Below the pieces are notes generated by a model. That model was not told the DNA's origin, made no database searches, and was given only the letters and a program-made list of their open reading frames with translations. Below are positions 17,570 through 26,772 of a stretch of 64,000 nucleotides of DNA, in pieces. Location: positions 1 to 64,000 of the forward strand of contig DASXGX010000025.1 in NCBI GenBank assembly GCA_036488815.1, given 5' to 3'. How positions within the stretch are numbered: the stretch's first letter is position 1; every line of letters starts with the position of its first letter. This stretch comes from Roseiarcus sp036488815. GTDB lineage: Bacteria > Pseudomonadota > Alphaproteobacteria > Rhizobiales > Beijerinckiaceae. The position numbers and the translations under genes are program-made.

Positions 17570-18348
17570 GTGCGCACGCCCGCGCGGACGAGCGTCAGTT
17601 CGACGACTGCGCTGTTGTGATAATTGACCGAGTAGAGCAGGCGACGGTTTGCGGCGCCGTAGTGGAGTTCGCGCATCAGCAGCAGCGGCGCGCCGGGCTT
17701 GACGGACAAAAGTTGGGACTGTCGCGCATTCGCGCTGACCGCCGTCACCGCCATCTCGCTGCGCAGAAGATCGAGACCCAGCGTCTTGATCAGGAAGCCG
17801 TAAAGCGAGCCGCCGTCGAACCGCTGCATGGAGGGAAGATCGATCGGCGCGGCGATGGGGAGGTATTCAAAGGCGAGGCCGAGCGGCCGCTCATTCATGA
17901 GCCGGACGCGCCGGATCCGAACAACGTCGGCTTTTGGCGCGAGCCCGAGCGCCTCAGCAACTTCGCTTGGCGCCGCAATCTGCTCGATCGTCAGGGAGTG
18001 AACATGCGGCTCGCCGCCCGCCGCGCGAATCGAGGCGGAGAGCGACACCATGGAGTCGAGCGAATTGGTGACGTGGGGCGTTCGCGCGGCCACGAAGGTG
18101 CCGACGCCATGGCGAATGTCGAGCAGGCCTTCCTGCGACAGGATGCGGGTGGCTTCTCTCAAAGTGGGACGGCTGACGCCCATCGCCTTGGAAAGCTCGG
18201 TTTCGCTCGGCAGCCGCGTTCCGGGCGTGACCTTGCCGTCTTGAATCCGCGACCGCAATGCGCCGCAAACGCGCGCTACGAGGTCTTCTCGTCCTTGCGA
18301 CTGGGGCCCGAGCCGCGCCGTGAACTCGGAGGCGACCGGCGAGCTCAT
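17566..18348 (-). CDS. GntR family transcriptional regulator (HutC/UTRA subfamily)
   Basis: A 260-residue regulator. The winged-helix domain spans residues 20-88 (VCGALRSRIQDGKVTPGTRLPSE, then ELSKAMGVSRPTLREATRILSQEG). A UTRA effector domain follows at about 105-255, ending in YSVNYHNSAVVELTLVRAG. UTRA domains bind phosphosugars or small carboxylates, which fits a catabolic operon. It is the first gene of the nine-gene minus-strand operon and probably represses it. A candidate operator with CTTGT/ACAAG ends lies at 18435-18461. The ATG at 18348 is the first in frame. Confidence 0.92.
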   Translation of the reverse strand: MSSPVASEFTARLGPQSQGREDLVARVCGALRSRIQDGKVTPGTRLPSETELSKAMGVSRPTLREATRILSQEGLLDIRHGVGTFVAARTPHVTNSLDSMVSLSASIRAAGGEPHVHSLTIEQIAAPSEVAEALGLAPKADVVRIRRVRLMNERPLGLAFEYLPIAAPIDLPSMQRFDGGSLYGFLIKTLGLDLLRSEMAVTAVSANARQSQLLSVKPGAPLLLMRELHYGAANRRLLYSVNYHNSAVVELTLVRAGVRT

Positions 18349-18707
18349 CGCGCCGCCCGATCAATGCGCGCCCATGGGATAAGCGCTGCGATCCGTCGTC
18401 TTCGGCTGGGACTCGTCAAGGGGTCCTCGTCGATCTTGTAAGACGTCAGACATCAGACAAGCACAGCACGCGCGGCTTGGCAAGGGGGCGCAGAGACGTG
18501 TGTCTATTGCTGTTCCAACGATTGCAGACGAGCCGAGCGAGGGCCGCAGCGCTATGAGCGCGCCCGTGGATGATCAGCCGCTAGACCACGCGACGATTTG
18601 ACGGAATCATTTCCCAATTGCTGCGCGCTCTTGGCGATAGACCGGCGTCGACCTTTTCGCCGCTCACGCTTCCCGCAATGACGAGCCAGGCCTGACGGCG
18701 ACTGGGT
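18349..18707. other. Intergenic control region of the GntR operon
   Basis: About 360 bases with no convincing gene. It holds the probable promoter and operator of the minus-strand GntR operon near its left part, and downstream sequence of the tpsB-like gene at its right. Near 18656-18685 a stretch ending CGCAATGACGA resembles one arm of the REP-like element at 8717-8806, but the partner arm is absent, so it may be a decayed copy. Confidence 0.6.
18435..18461. promoter_or_regulatory. Candidate GntR operator
   Basis: CTTGT at 18435-18439 and ACAAG at 18457-18461 form an inverted repeat. Between them the heptamer TCAGACA occurs twice in tandem. The site lies 87 bp upstream of the GntR start codon on the minus strand, where an autoregulatory operator would be expected. 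The assignment rests on symmetry and position only. Confidence 0.45.
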
Positions 18708-20432
18708 TCAGTATTGAAGCAGCAGCCCGAGGAGGACCGTGTCGCCTCTCAACGCCGAGTCGTTGGAGAAGCTCCGGCTGAATTCGACGAAGCCGTAGGC
18801 GCTGGGCAGGGCGTCCCCCGCGGGCGCGAAATTGATGCGCAAGCCCGCGCCCAAGTTGGCGGCTTGAACGTCGCCGATCTCCAGCGCGGTGGGGTCTTCC
18901 AGGATGCTCTCGCCGACCGCCCCGAACAGGTAGGGCGTCGTCGTCAACGCGCCTGACGGGATCGGCACCGCGAAGGCGCGACCGAGTTCGCCGCGCGTCG
19001 CCCAGGCGGTGTCGCCGGCCAACGAGCCTGCGGTGAAGCCCGACAGCAGCTTGGGCCCATCGATGTCGTACTGCTCGGACGTCAGAAGCGCGTGATGGAA
19101 AGACGTCTGCCCCGCAGCGAGGATGGACGCGAAGACGTTGTTCGCCAATGTCTGGTCGATCTCGAAATGGCCGTCGATCTTGCTGAACACCGCGTTGGCG
19201 CCCTGGCGGGACAGCGGCAACGTCGGCGTGGCGTCCGCCGCGGTGCGGGCGCCGAACGCATTCAGTCCTTGCGAGACAGTGGCGCCGAATTGCAAGGTTG
19301 TTCCCGACTCGCGCAGTCGCCAGACGCCATCCGCGCCGCCGCGAAGTGCGCGCACTCGGTCGAGGCTCAGCGGCGTCTGCGGCGAGACCGCAAGCGAGTC
19401 GATCTCCTCGTTGGTCGCATCGAACTGACCGTCGAACGCGAGTTCGAAATCGCGAAGCTTGATGGCTTGGTAGCCCAGCTTTACCGCGCCTTGGTTCAGC
19501 AGCCCCTGCGAGCCTTCGCCTGCGGGGACCTGTGGCGTGGTGACGCCGTTGGTCCCGCTGAATCCGAGCGTCCAGCCGTCGATCCCGATCGGAACCGACC
19601 CAACCGCGCTGAGATAGCGGCGGGTCGGGAAGTCGCCGCCGAGATTGCTGTCCGGCAGACCCGCGGCGGAGACCGTCAATTGCTCGCCGAATCCGAGCAC
19701 GCCGTTCAAGCTCGAGGTCGTGACGACCTGATAGCCGCCGAACACCGCCGGCATGTCATTGTCCAAATAGATGCTGGCCGACACCGGGCGATAACGGCCC
19801 GTGAGGAGCAGCACCGATCCGCCAACCTCTTTGCCCGCCGCGAACGTCGCATTGAGAGTGAGGCCAGGCGTCTCTCCCGCGATCAGCAATCGCCGCTCCA
19901 ACTCGGCCTGCTTCAAATGCGTCTTGCGCTCCAGCGGCGCGAGCACGGCCGCGACTCGCGCGCGAACCAGAGGAGCGATCGCGTCGAGGTCCATGCGCTC
20001 GACGAAGCCGTCGATGATGCGCAGCTTGATGCGTGCGCTGCCTGCAAATTCCTGGGGGAGGATGACGACGCGCGCAAGCGGATAACCCGCGCGAACGTAG
20101 ATTTGCTGCAGCGTGTCGGCGAATTCGAAGATCTGCGCGACGGTGACCGCCTTGCCGACCAGCGGCGCCGCCGCTGCTGCGCGTTGCGCGGCGAGCTCTT
20201 CAAACTCGCCCTGGATATCAAAGCCGAGCAGCTTGAAGCCGAGCTTGCGGGCTTGTTCGGGGACCGCCGCGCCGGCTGGCACTTGCGGAATCGCGATATG
20301 GCCAGCCGCGAAGGTCGGAATGACGACCGGCGGCTCCACCCGGCTCGGCGCCGGCGCCGTTTGCGCCCAAACCGGCGCGCTCAACGCCGCCCATGCGGCC
20401 CCTGCAAGGCCAATCCGTCTTCGATACTTCAC
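18708..20432 (-). CDS. TpsB outer-membrane transporter (ShlB/FhaC/HecB family)
   Basis: A 574-residue outer-membrane protein that secretes the adjacent TpsA protein (two-partner, type Vb secretion). A GTG start at 20432 gives VKYRRRIGLAGAAWAALSAPVWAQ, a good signal peptide. Upstream in-frame sequence is charged and unlike a signal. A proline-rich linker precedes a POTRA region (FDIQGEFEEL through the IYVRAGYPLARVVILPQEF and IIDGFVERMDL segments). The remaining about 370 residues are the 16-strand FhaC barrel, ending in the C-terminal aromatic LLGLLLQY typical of outer-membrane proteins. It follows the TpsA gene after 142 bp on the same strand. Confidence 0.93.
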   Translation of the reverse strand: MKYRRRIGLAGAAWAALSAPVWAQTAPAPSRVEPPVVIPTFAAGHIAIPQVPAGAAVPEQARKLGFKLLGFDIQGEFEELAAQRAAAAAPLVGKAVTVAQIFEFADTLQQIYVRAGYPLARVVILPQEFAGSARIKLRIIDGFVERMDLDAIAPLVRARVAAVLAPLERKTHLKQAELERRLLIAGETPGLTLNATFAAGKEVGGSVLLLTGRYRPVSASIYLDNDMPAVFGGYQVVTTSSLNGVLGFGEQLTVSAAGLPDSNLGGDFPTRRYLSAVGSVPIGIDGWTLGFSGTNGVTTPQVPAGEGSQGLLNQGAVKLGYQAIKLRDFELAFDGQFDATNEEIDSLAVSPQTPLSLDRVRALRGGADGVWRLRESGTTLQFGATVSQGLNAFGARTAADATPTLPLSRQGANAVFSKIDGHFEIDQTLANNVFASILAAGQTSFHHALLTSEQYDIDGPKLLSGFTAGSLAGDTAWATRGELGRAFAVPIPSGALTTTPYLFGAVGESILEDPTALEIGDVQAANLGAGLRINFAPAGDALPSAYGFVEFSRSFSNDSALRGDTVLLGLLLQY

Positions 20433-20574
20433 TATGCCCCCATCCCCCCGCGCGACGCGCAACTCCACGCCTTCACGCTGACATCGTCTGACTAGGATTG
20501 CCGCAGCATGGCGTCGTACGCTTGCCCGAAGCCGTTGAATGAGACGGCAATGACGACACAAAGCGATGCTGTGC

Positions 20575-23500
20575 TCACGTCGCTGTTCGTTTGAGTCTTC
20601 GCCAACGCCCGCGCCGTGTTGGGTGTGTATGCGATGTCGGCGGGGAGGTATTCACGTCCTGAAAATCGAAGCAGATGGTGACGCTGTCCGTCCCCGGCGG
20701 CGCATTCGTCGAGATTAAGAATTGGCTGGGCGGATCCTCGTAGGGCAACGTCTCCGGGTTCACCGTCAACTGGCCCGAACTCACGAAGGCGAATGCGTAA
20801 CCGGTCAGCGAGCGCAATGCGCCCCGAGCGACATTGATCGTGTACGGGCCGCCGGCCACGCCGGCGCCCGCCGCCGCGCCGGCTGATGTAACCGACGGAG
20901 CGCCGCTATAAACGCTGGCGCTGTCGCCGAGAAAGGCGCCCGACACGCCGCTCTGCAAGCCGGAAACGCTGTAGGCCGAGGCGAGCGCCGCGGTGTCGTC
21001 CACGCCATAGCTCTTGCTCGCGCTGGTCGAGGTGAACGTCAGTGTCGGCTGGTAGGCGAAGACGTAGCGATCCCCGCCGGCGGCTATGCTCGCAGGAGGA
21101 GACGATCCGTACGTCGCATCCCAGATCGCGGTATTGTTGCTGTTGAGATTGCCGAACATGTCGCCTGTGGGCGCGTCGGAATAGATCAGCCAGCGGCCGT
21201 TCGACGCGATCACCGCGCCCGAGCCGGCGTCGTTCACGAACGCAGCCGAGGTCGCGAGGGTCACGGTCCCGCCGGTGACGCTGGCGCCGCTGGCGATTGT
21301 CAGCGAACCCACGCTGTCGAGCACCGTCGCGCCCGCGCCGCCATTCACCGTGCCGTCGATCGTCAGCGCCGCGCTGTCATGAAGGGTAAAGGCGCCGTTG
21401 CTGACGGTGAACGATCCGAGCGCGCCGATGGCGTTCGCCGCCGCGGTTAGGCTTACCGGCCCGCTCGCCGCGCCGGTCAGCTTGCCGGCGCTGACCGCGC
21501 CGGCGGTCTCCGAGATCGCGCCGGCGGCAATCAGCGTCACTGTTTGTCCGGCGGCGTCGAGAGGGGCGGAGATCGTGATCGGAGCGTTGGCGCCGGTCGT
21601 GGCCAGGCTGAAGGCTGCTTGCTCGGTCACCGCCTGATCGAGCGTAAAGCTCGCGCCTGTAGCGATGATGCTCAGCGGCGTCGTCGCCAGCGCCGTCGTC
21701 AGCCCCGAATAGGCGGTCGCGCCGAAGGTCGCGTCGAGATCGGTCTGCAGCGCGCTGTAGGTCGTCTCGGCAGTCGTTTGCTGGTTGAGCCCCGCGGTGG
21801 GCGCGCCGAGCGGCAGCAGGTCGTTGGTGACGGTTCCAGCGTCGGTATAGAGGAGGCCCGTCGCCGCGTGGCCGCCGGAAGGGGTGACCGTCGCGCCGAT
21901 CTCGACGCCGCTCGCGGCCAGCGTCCCGGCCGGGACGATGTCGTAGAAATAGCCGTTTGCGCCGCTCGAAACCGCGCCGCCGAGCGCGTCTCCTCCGGAA
22001 TAGATCGCGACCTGCGCCGCGCTGAGGGCCGCCCCGCCTGTAGTCTGAGCCGTGCCGGTGATCGCCTGCACGCCGTTGGGGAAGAAGCTCGCCAGATACG
22101 GATAGAGGCCGCCCGCGCCGCCGGCGAAGGCCGAGCCGGTAAAGCTGGCGGCGCCCGATTGCAACTGCGCCGTCGTCAGGCCGATCGATCCGGTGGAGGG
22201 ATTATAGCCGTTGACCGAGCCCGGCGCGGTGGCCTGCGCGCCGTCGCCGGACTGTCCGGTGGTCAAGACATCCCAATAGGAATTGGTGACCGCGCCCGCG
22301 CCGGCGTTGTTGAGCGCGACCAGACCGCCTGCAATGGGTCCGCTCACCGCGCCCGTGGCGTAGGAATTGGCGATCGTGGCGGCGCCCCGAGCGGCGTAAA
22401 TTCTCCCGACCAGTCCGCCGGCATAGTGGCCGCTGCTCACCGCGCCGGTGGCGTAGGAATCGGCGATTGTTGCGGCGGCCAAAGCGCCTTCATTGAGTCC
22501 GACCAGCCCCCCGACGTCGCTGGATGGTCCCCCGATCACCGCGCCCGCGGCGTAGGAATTTACGATTGCGGCAGTGCCCAGTTCGCCGACATTAGCCCCG
22601 ACCAACCCGCCGACGTATGTTACGCCCCGCACTGCGTCCGTCGCGTAGGAACTGACGATGCCACCGTAGTCGACCCCGACCAGCCCTCCGACGATGGAGT
22701 CGCCGCTCACCGCGCCTCCGACCAGTCCGATGTCTCTGATGACGCCGATGCTCTGCCCAAACAGGCCGACGTAATCCGTGGGCGCGGGGTCGTTGATCGT
22801 CAGATTCGTGATGGTGTGGCCCAGGCCCTCGAAGACGCCCGAGAAAACGTTCAACCCTGCGCCGGCCAACGCGGTGGAGAAGGTCGCCGTCCCGATGAGG
22901 TTGTCGGCGAGCGCGTAGTGACCCGCGTCGCCGCTGGCGTCGATGCCGGCGATGTCGTCGGTCCCGTGGTCGGGGAGCCCGGTCGTCCCATCGGCCAGGT
23001 TGTAGAGCAACGTATAGGCCTGCCCGTTGATCTTCAGCGCCTGGCCTGTGTTCGGCGCGCCGGTATAGCTGAGGCTCGCGCCTTGTTCGAAGGAGAGTTC
23101 CAGAAGCGAGGTTCCGCGCACGGTCGTCGTGTCGTAGGCGCCGGCGAGATCGACCGATCCGGCGCCTGTGACATTGATCGGCGCGTCGACGGCGAGCGAG
23201 CCTCCCGACAAAAGGCCAAGGCCACCGAAGCCGCTGATGGTGATCGGCTGCGCCACGGTCAAAGGTGCACCGGCGCTGGTCTGCACGAGGAACGTGTTCG
23301 CAGTGGTGATCGGCTGATCAATCGTGAAGCTCGCTCCTGTCGCAAGGATGCCGCGGCCCGTAGCGCCGCCTAGCGCCGCCTGTGCATTGGCGTCGCTCCC
23401 CGCGGCTGCGACGGCGTCCGTCTCGACCAGCGCGAGGGATGGCGAAGCAGAGAGCGTTGTCGCCGAAGACGCGACGCTCAGAGTCTTCCCATAGACATTC

Positions 23501-26500
23501 ACGCCGGATTGTGCGGCTGCCCCCGCCGAGGTGACGAGCGTCGCGCCGTCCGTCGCGCCCGTTGCACTGTTCGCTGTCGTATAGGCGAGCACGCCGCTGC
23601 CGGCCGCGAGCGTATTGGCGGCCGCAAAGACGTAGTAGTAGCCATTGGCGCCGGTCGTCGCCGATCCGAAAGCGGAGCCATTGCCGTCGATGGACACTGT
23701 CACGGCGCCATTGGTCCCCGACGCCAGCGGCGTCCCGCCGGCGTCGCTATAGGCGGTCCCGGAGACCGCCTGCACGCCATTGGGGAAGAAGCTCTCGAGG
23801 TAGGGATAGAGCCCGCCCGAGCCGCCGGCGAAGGCCGAGCCGGTGAAGCTGGCGACGCCCGATTGCAACTGCGCCGTCGTCAGGCCGATCGAGCCGGTGG
23901 AGGGATTGTAGCCGTTGACCGAGCCCGGCGCGGTGGCCTGCGCGCCGTCGCCGGACTGTCCAGTGGTCAAGACATCCCAATAGGAATTGGTGACGGCGCC
24001 CAGGCCGGCATAGTTAAGCGCGACCAGGCCGCCGGGATAGTAGCCGCTTACCGCGCCCGTGGCGTAGGAATTGGAGATCTTGGCGGCGCCCGCAGAGACG
24101 GAATTCTCCCCGACCAGCCCGCCGGCAGCGGAGGCGCCGCTCACCGCGCCGGTGGCGTAGGAATTGGCGATCGAGGCAGTGCCCCCGTCGGCGTCGTTGA
24201 GTCCCAGCAGCCCGCCGGCGGCACCGTATTGGCCCCCGCTCACCGCGCCCGTCGCGTAGGAATTGGAGATTGTTGCGGCGCTCCCATAGGATTGATTGAG
24301 TCCCACCAGCCCGCCGGCGTCGCTGGATTGTCCTCCGCTCACCACGCCCGTGGCGTAGGAATTGACGATCGTGGCGCTGCCCGGCCAGCCGTAATTGGTC
24401 CCCACCAACCCGCCGACGTCGCTGGCTCCGCCGCTCACCGCGGCCGTGGCATAGGAATTGGCGATCGTGCCGGCGTAATTGTCACCGACCAGCCCGCCGA
24501 TGCTGTTGGCTTGTCCGCCGCTCACCGCGCCTCCGACCAGGCCGATGTCCCGTATGACGCCGCTGTTCCGCCCAAACAGGCCGACATCATCCCAGTACGT
24601 GGGGTCGTTGATCGTCAGATTCGAGATGGTGTGGCCGAGGCCCTCCAAGACGCCCGTGAAGTCGCTGGACATGCTTTCGCTGGCCAACGGGGCGGAGAAG
24701 GTCGCCGTCCCGACGAGGTTGGTCGCCAGGGCGTAGTGACCCGCGTCGCTGCCTGCCGCGGTATTATTGTCGATCCCTGCGATGTCGTCGGTCCCGCTGT
24801 CCGGAACCCCGGTCGTCCCATCGGCGAGCTTGTAGAGTAACGTGTAGGCCTGCCCGTTGATCGTCAGCGCCTGGCCTGTGTTCGGCGTGCCGGTATAGCT
24901 GAGGCTCGCGCCTTGCCCGAAGGAGAGCTCCAGAAGTGAGGTTCCGAGCACGGTCGTCGTGTCGAAGGCCACACTCAGATTCACCGATCCGGCGCCGGTG
25001 ACGTCGATCGGCGCGTTGATCGCTAGCGCTCCGCCGGCGAGCAGGGCGAGGCCACCGCCTGCGAGGGTGATCGGCGCGTCGATCGAGATCGCGTTGTAAG
25101 AATCGAGCGTAAGCATGTGCGCGCTCAACCACGAAATCCCCGAATCAATCGTGATGTCGCCGAGGCCGCCCGTGGTGACGACGCCGGTTCCTGAGGCGTT
25201 GGTCGACGTCGTCTGCAAAGTGACGTCGGTGTTCGCAAGATTGCTTGAAATCGTCGCCGCCGAGCTCGCGTCGATGGTGAGGTTCTCGGGGTCGACGAGC
25301 CACAGGCCGGCCGCGCCGTTCGCCGCCGACGTGTCGACGCGAACGCCGTCGAAATCGACTATCTGACCGGAGGTCTCGACCGAGCCGCCATTGCCGCCGT
25401 CCGGCCCGCCCTTGGCATTGAGCGCGCCGATCGCGGTCGTCAAACCGTCCGACCAGACAACGATATGGCCGCCGTTGCCGGCGCCGGTTGCGGAGGCGTC
25501 GACGGTCGTTGCGGAATCGATCAGCAACGATTGCGCGTCGGCAAGCGCGACGGTGGCGTGCGGGCCGCCGCCGAGATTGACATTGCCGCCGCCGGTCGCG
25601 CCGAAGGCGTCGATCGTCGCGCCGCTGAACATGACATTGGCGCCGGTGACGTCGACCTGACCGCCTCGCGCTGTCGCGCCGTTCGCCGCGAGCTTGCCGG
25701 TGATCGCGACGGAGCCTGTCCCGACGACGGAGACGGCGCCGCCGCTCGAACCGTTCGCCGCAAGCTTGCCGCTGACGCGGACAGCGGCGCCGCTGACCGA
25801 AATGCTGCCCGCCGTACGCTTCTTGCCGCCATTGGCGGCGAGCCGGCCGGCGACATTGACGCTGCCGCCGTCGCCGCCGTTGATGACGATGCGGCCGTTG
25901 TGAGAGCCGACGGTGTTGGCGCGGACCGAGCCCGGGATGTTGACGGCGTTCCTGAGAACGTTCGCGGCGGTCGCCGCGCTCAAATAGACCGTGCCGCCGC
26001 TGGCGACGATCTTGCCCTTGTTGCTGACCAGGGCGCCATTGGCGTCGACGAGCTTGCCCAGCTCGCTCGACGGCACTGTGACGGAGAGGAAGCCGTCGCC
26101 GGAAAGGTCGAGCGTCGCCTGTTCGCCGGCGCCGAGCGCCACCAAGCCGAGCCGCGCCGAGATGACGCCGTTGTTGGCGACCTGGCCGCCGAGCAACGCG
26201 GCGAAGCCGCCGTCGGACACGTTGATGCGGCCGCTGTTGATGACGGCGGCCGAGCCGCCATTGCCGTTGAAGCTGTAGCGACCCGAGAGATAGTCGGAAT
26301 CCGAGATGCCGAGCGTCGAGGCCGCGAACGAGCCCGTCTTGATCACGCCCGACTTGGTGATTTCGATGCCATTGGGATTGACCAGCAGCACCGTCCCGGG
26401 AGCGTTGATGGCCCCGGCGATCGAGGATGGCGCCGAGCCGTTGACGCGATTGAGCGTCGACGACGTCGCGCCAGGCTGATTGAAATTGACGGTGTCGCCT

Positions 26501-26772
26501 GCGCCAACCGAAAAGGTGTTCCAGTTGATGATCGCCTGATTGGTGCTCTGGTTGACGTTGAGCGTCGAGGCGTTGGGCCGCGCGATCGAGGCGGCGCCCG
26601 CGGCGACCGAGCCGCCGGTCGGCAACGCCTGCGCCCACGCCGGCGCGGCGGTCAGCATAAGAGCCAGCGCCGTCGACGCGGCGAGACGCGAGCGCAAGCC
26701 CGACGCGCATTGTGCGCCCGCCTGCAAAGCCGTCACGCTGCGCCAAACCGCCTCATCGCAGTCGAGCATCAT
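20575..26772 (-). CDS. TpsA: filamentous-hemagglutinin-type secreted adhesin with GLUG repeats
   Basis: A 2065-residue exported protein. A long signal region (residues 1-47, ending APAWAQ) is followed by the TPS secretion domain (about 48-300) with its signature NQAIINWNTFSVG, LNRVNGSAPSSI and VLLVNPNGI. The body is a Gly/Ala/Ser/Thr-rich beta-helix. Two large related modules each hold a strand-forming segment (SLLELSFGQGASLSYTG) and a series of GLUG-type repeats (GGLVG.N...I.NSYATGAVSG). A MBG-like domain (SKSYGVDDTAALASAYSVSG) lies near the C-terminus, which ends in a basic tail. The start at ATG 26772 or 26769 is preferred to a TTG at 26808. It is probably an adhesin or biofilm matrix protein, secreted by the TpsB encoded next to it. 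Confidence 0.92.
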   Translation of the reverse strand: MMLDCDEAVWRSVTALQAGAQCASGLRSRLAASTALALMLTAAPAWAQALPTGGSVAAGAASIARPNASTLNVNQSTNQAIINWNTFSVGAGDTVNFNQPGATSSTLNRVNGSAPSSIAGAINAPGTVLLVNPNGIEITKSGVIKTGSFAASTLGISDSDYLSGRYSFNGNGGSAAVINSGRINVSDGGFAALLGGQVANNGVISARLGLVALGAGEQATLDLSGDGFLSVTVPSSELGKLVDANGALVSNKGKIVASGGTVYLSAATAANVLRNAVNIPGSVRANTVGSHNGRIVINGGDGGSVNVAGRLAANGGKKRTAGSISVSGAAVRVSGKLAANGSSGGAVSVVGTGSVAITGKLAANGATARGGQVDVTGANVMFSGATIDAFGATGGGNVNLGGGPHATVALADAQSLLIDSATTVDASATGAGNGGHIVVWSDGLTTAIGALNAKGGPDGGNGGSVETSGQIVDFDGVRVDTSAANGAAGLWLVDPENLTIDASSAATISSNLANTDVTLQTTSTNASGTGVVTTGGLGDITIDSGISWLSAHMLTLDSYNAISIDAPITLAGGGLALLAGGALAINAPIDVTGAGSVNLSVAFDTTTVLGTSLLELSFGQGASLSYTGTPNTGQALTINGQAYTLLYKLADGTTGVPDSGTDDIAGIDNNTAAGSDAGHYALATNLVGTATFSAPLASESMSSDFTGVLEGLGHTISNLTINDPTYWDDVGLFGRNSGVIRDIGLVGGAVSGGQANSIGGLVGDNYAGTIANSYATAAVSGGASDVGGLVGTNYGWPGSATIVNSYATGVVSGGQSSDAGGLVGLNQSYGSAATISNSYATGAVSGGQYGAAGGLLGLNDADGGTASIANSYATGAVSGASAAGGLVGENSVSAGAAKISNSYATGAVSGYYPGGLVALNYAGLGAVTNSYWDVLTTGQSGDGAQATAPGSVNGYNPSTGSIGLTTAQLQSGVASFTGSAFAGGSGGLYPYLESFFPNGVQAVSGTAYSDAGGTPLASGTNGAVTVSIDGNGSAFGSATTGANGYYYVFAAANTLAAGSGVLAYTTANSATGATDGATLVTSAGAAAQSGVNVYGKTLSVASSATTLSASPSLALVETDAVAAAGSDANAQAALGGATGRGILATGASFTIDQPITTANTFLVQTSAGAPLTVAQPITISGFGGLGLLSGGSLAVDAPINVTGAGSVDLAGAYDTTTVRGTSLLELSFEQGASLSYTGAPNTGQALKINGQAYTLLYNLADGTTGLPDHGTDDIAGIDASGDAGHYALADNLIGTATFSTALAGAGLNVFSGVFEGLGHTITNLTINDPAPTDYVGLFGQSIGVIRDIGLVGGAVSGDSIVGGLVGVDYGGIVSSYATDAVRGVTYVGGLVGANVGELGTAAIVNSYAAGAVIGGPSSDVGGLVGLNEGALAAATIADSYATGAVSSGHYAGGLVGRIYAARGAATIANSYATGAVSGPIAGGLVALNNAGAGAVTNSYWDVLTTGQSGDGAQATAPGSVNGYNPSTGSIGLTTAQLQSGAASFTGSAFAGGAGGLYPYLASFFPNGVQAITGTAQTTGGAALSAAQVAIYSGGDALGGAVSSGANGYFYDIVPAGTLAASGVEIGATVTPSGGHAATGLLYTDAGTVTNDLLPLGAPTAGLNQQTTAETTYSALQTDLDATFGATAYSGLTTALATTPLSIIATGASFTLDQAVTEQAAFSLATTGANAPITISAPLDAAGQTVTLIAAGAISETAGAVSAGKLTGAASGPVSLTAAANAIGALGSFTVSNGAFTLHDSAALTIDGTVNGGAGATVLDSVGSLTIASGASVTGGTVTLATSAAFVNDAGSGAVIASNGRWLIYSDAPTGDMFGNLNSNNTAIWDATYGSSPPASIAAGGDRYVFAYQPTLTFTSTSASKSYGVDDTAALASAYSVSGLQSGVSGAFLGDSASVYSGAPSVTSAGAAAGAGVAGGPYTINVARGALRSLTGYAFAFVSSGQLTVNPETLPYEDPPSQFLISTNAPPGTDSVTICFDFQDVNTSPPTSHTHPTRRGRWRRLKRTAT
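22060..23230 (-). repeat. Internal repeat module of TpsA, distal copy
   Basis: Encodes a beta-helical segment, GLUG repeats and a linker. The stretch at 22066-22290 is nearly identical to 23768-23993, and the stretch at about 22800-23230 matches 24607-25060. The module therefore arose by tandem duplication about 1.7-1.8 kb apart. This copy has fewer GLUG units than the other. Confidence 0.82.
23760..25060 (-). repeat. Internal repeat module of TpsA, proximal copy
   Basis: Counterpart of the module at 22060-23230, with the same order: strand segment, GLUG series, NSYWDVLTTGQSGDG motif and NGYNPSTGSIGLTTAQLQSG linker. It holds extra GLUG units, so copy number changed after duplication. Long DNA identity at both ends makes it a recombination hot spot. 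Confidence 0.82.

Noticed and set aside
18470..18500. Sequence resembling a sigma-54 promoter (TTGGCA...GC)
   Set aside because: Points on the plus strand where no gene follows, and the spacing and TTGC element do not fit the consensus.
21544..23373. Plus-strand frame of about 600 codons opposite the TpsA gene
   Set aside because: Shadow of the repetitive, GC-rich adhesin; no ribosome site or domain and the opposite strand is clearly coding.
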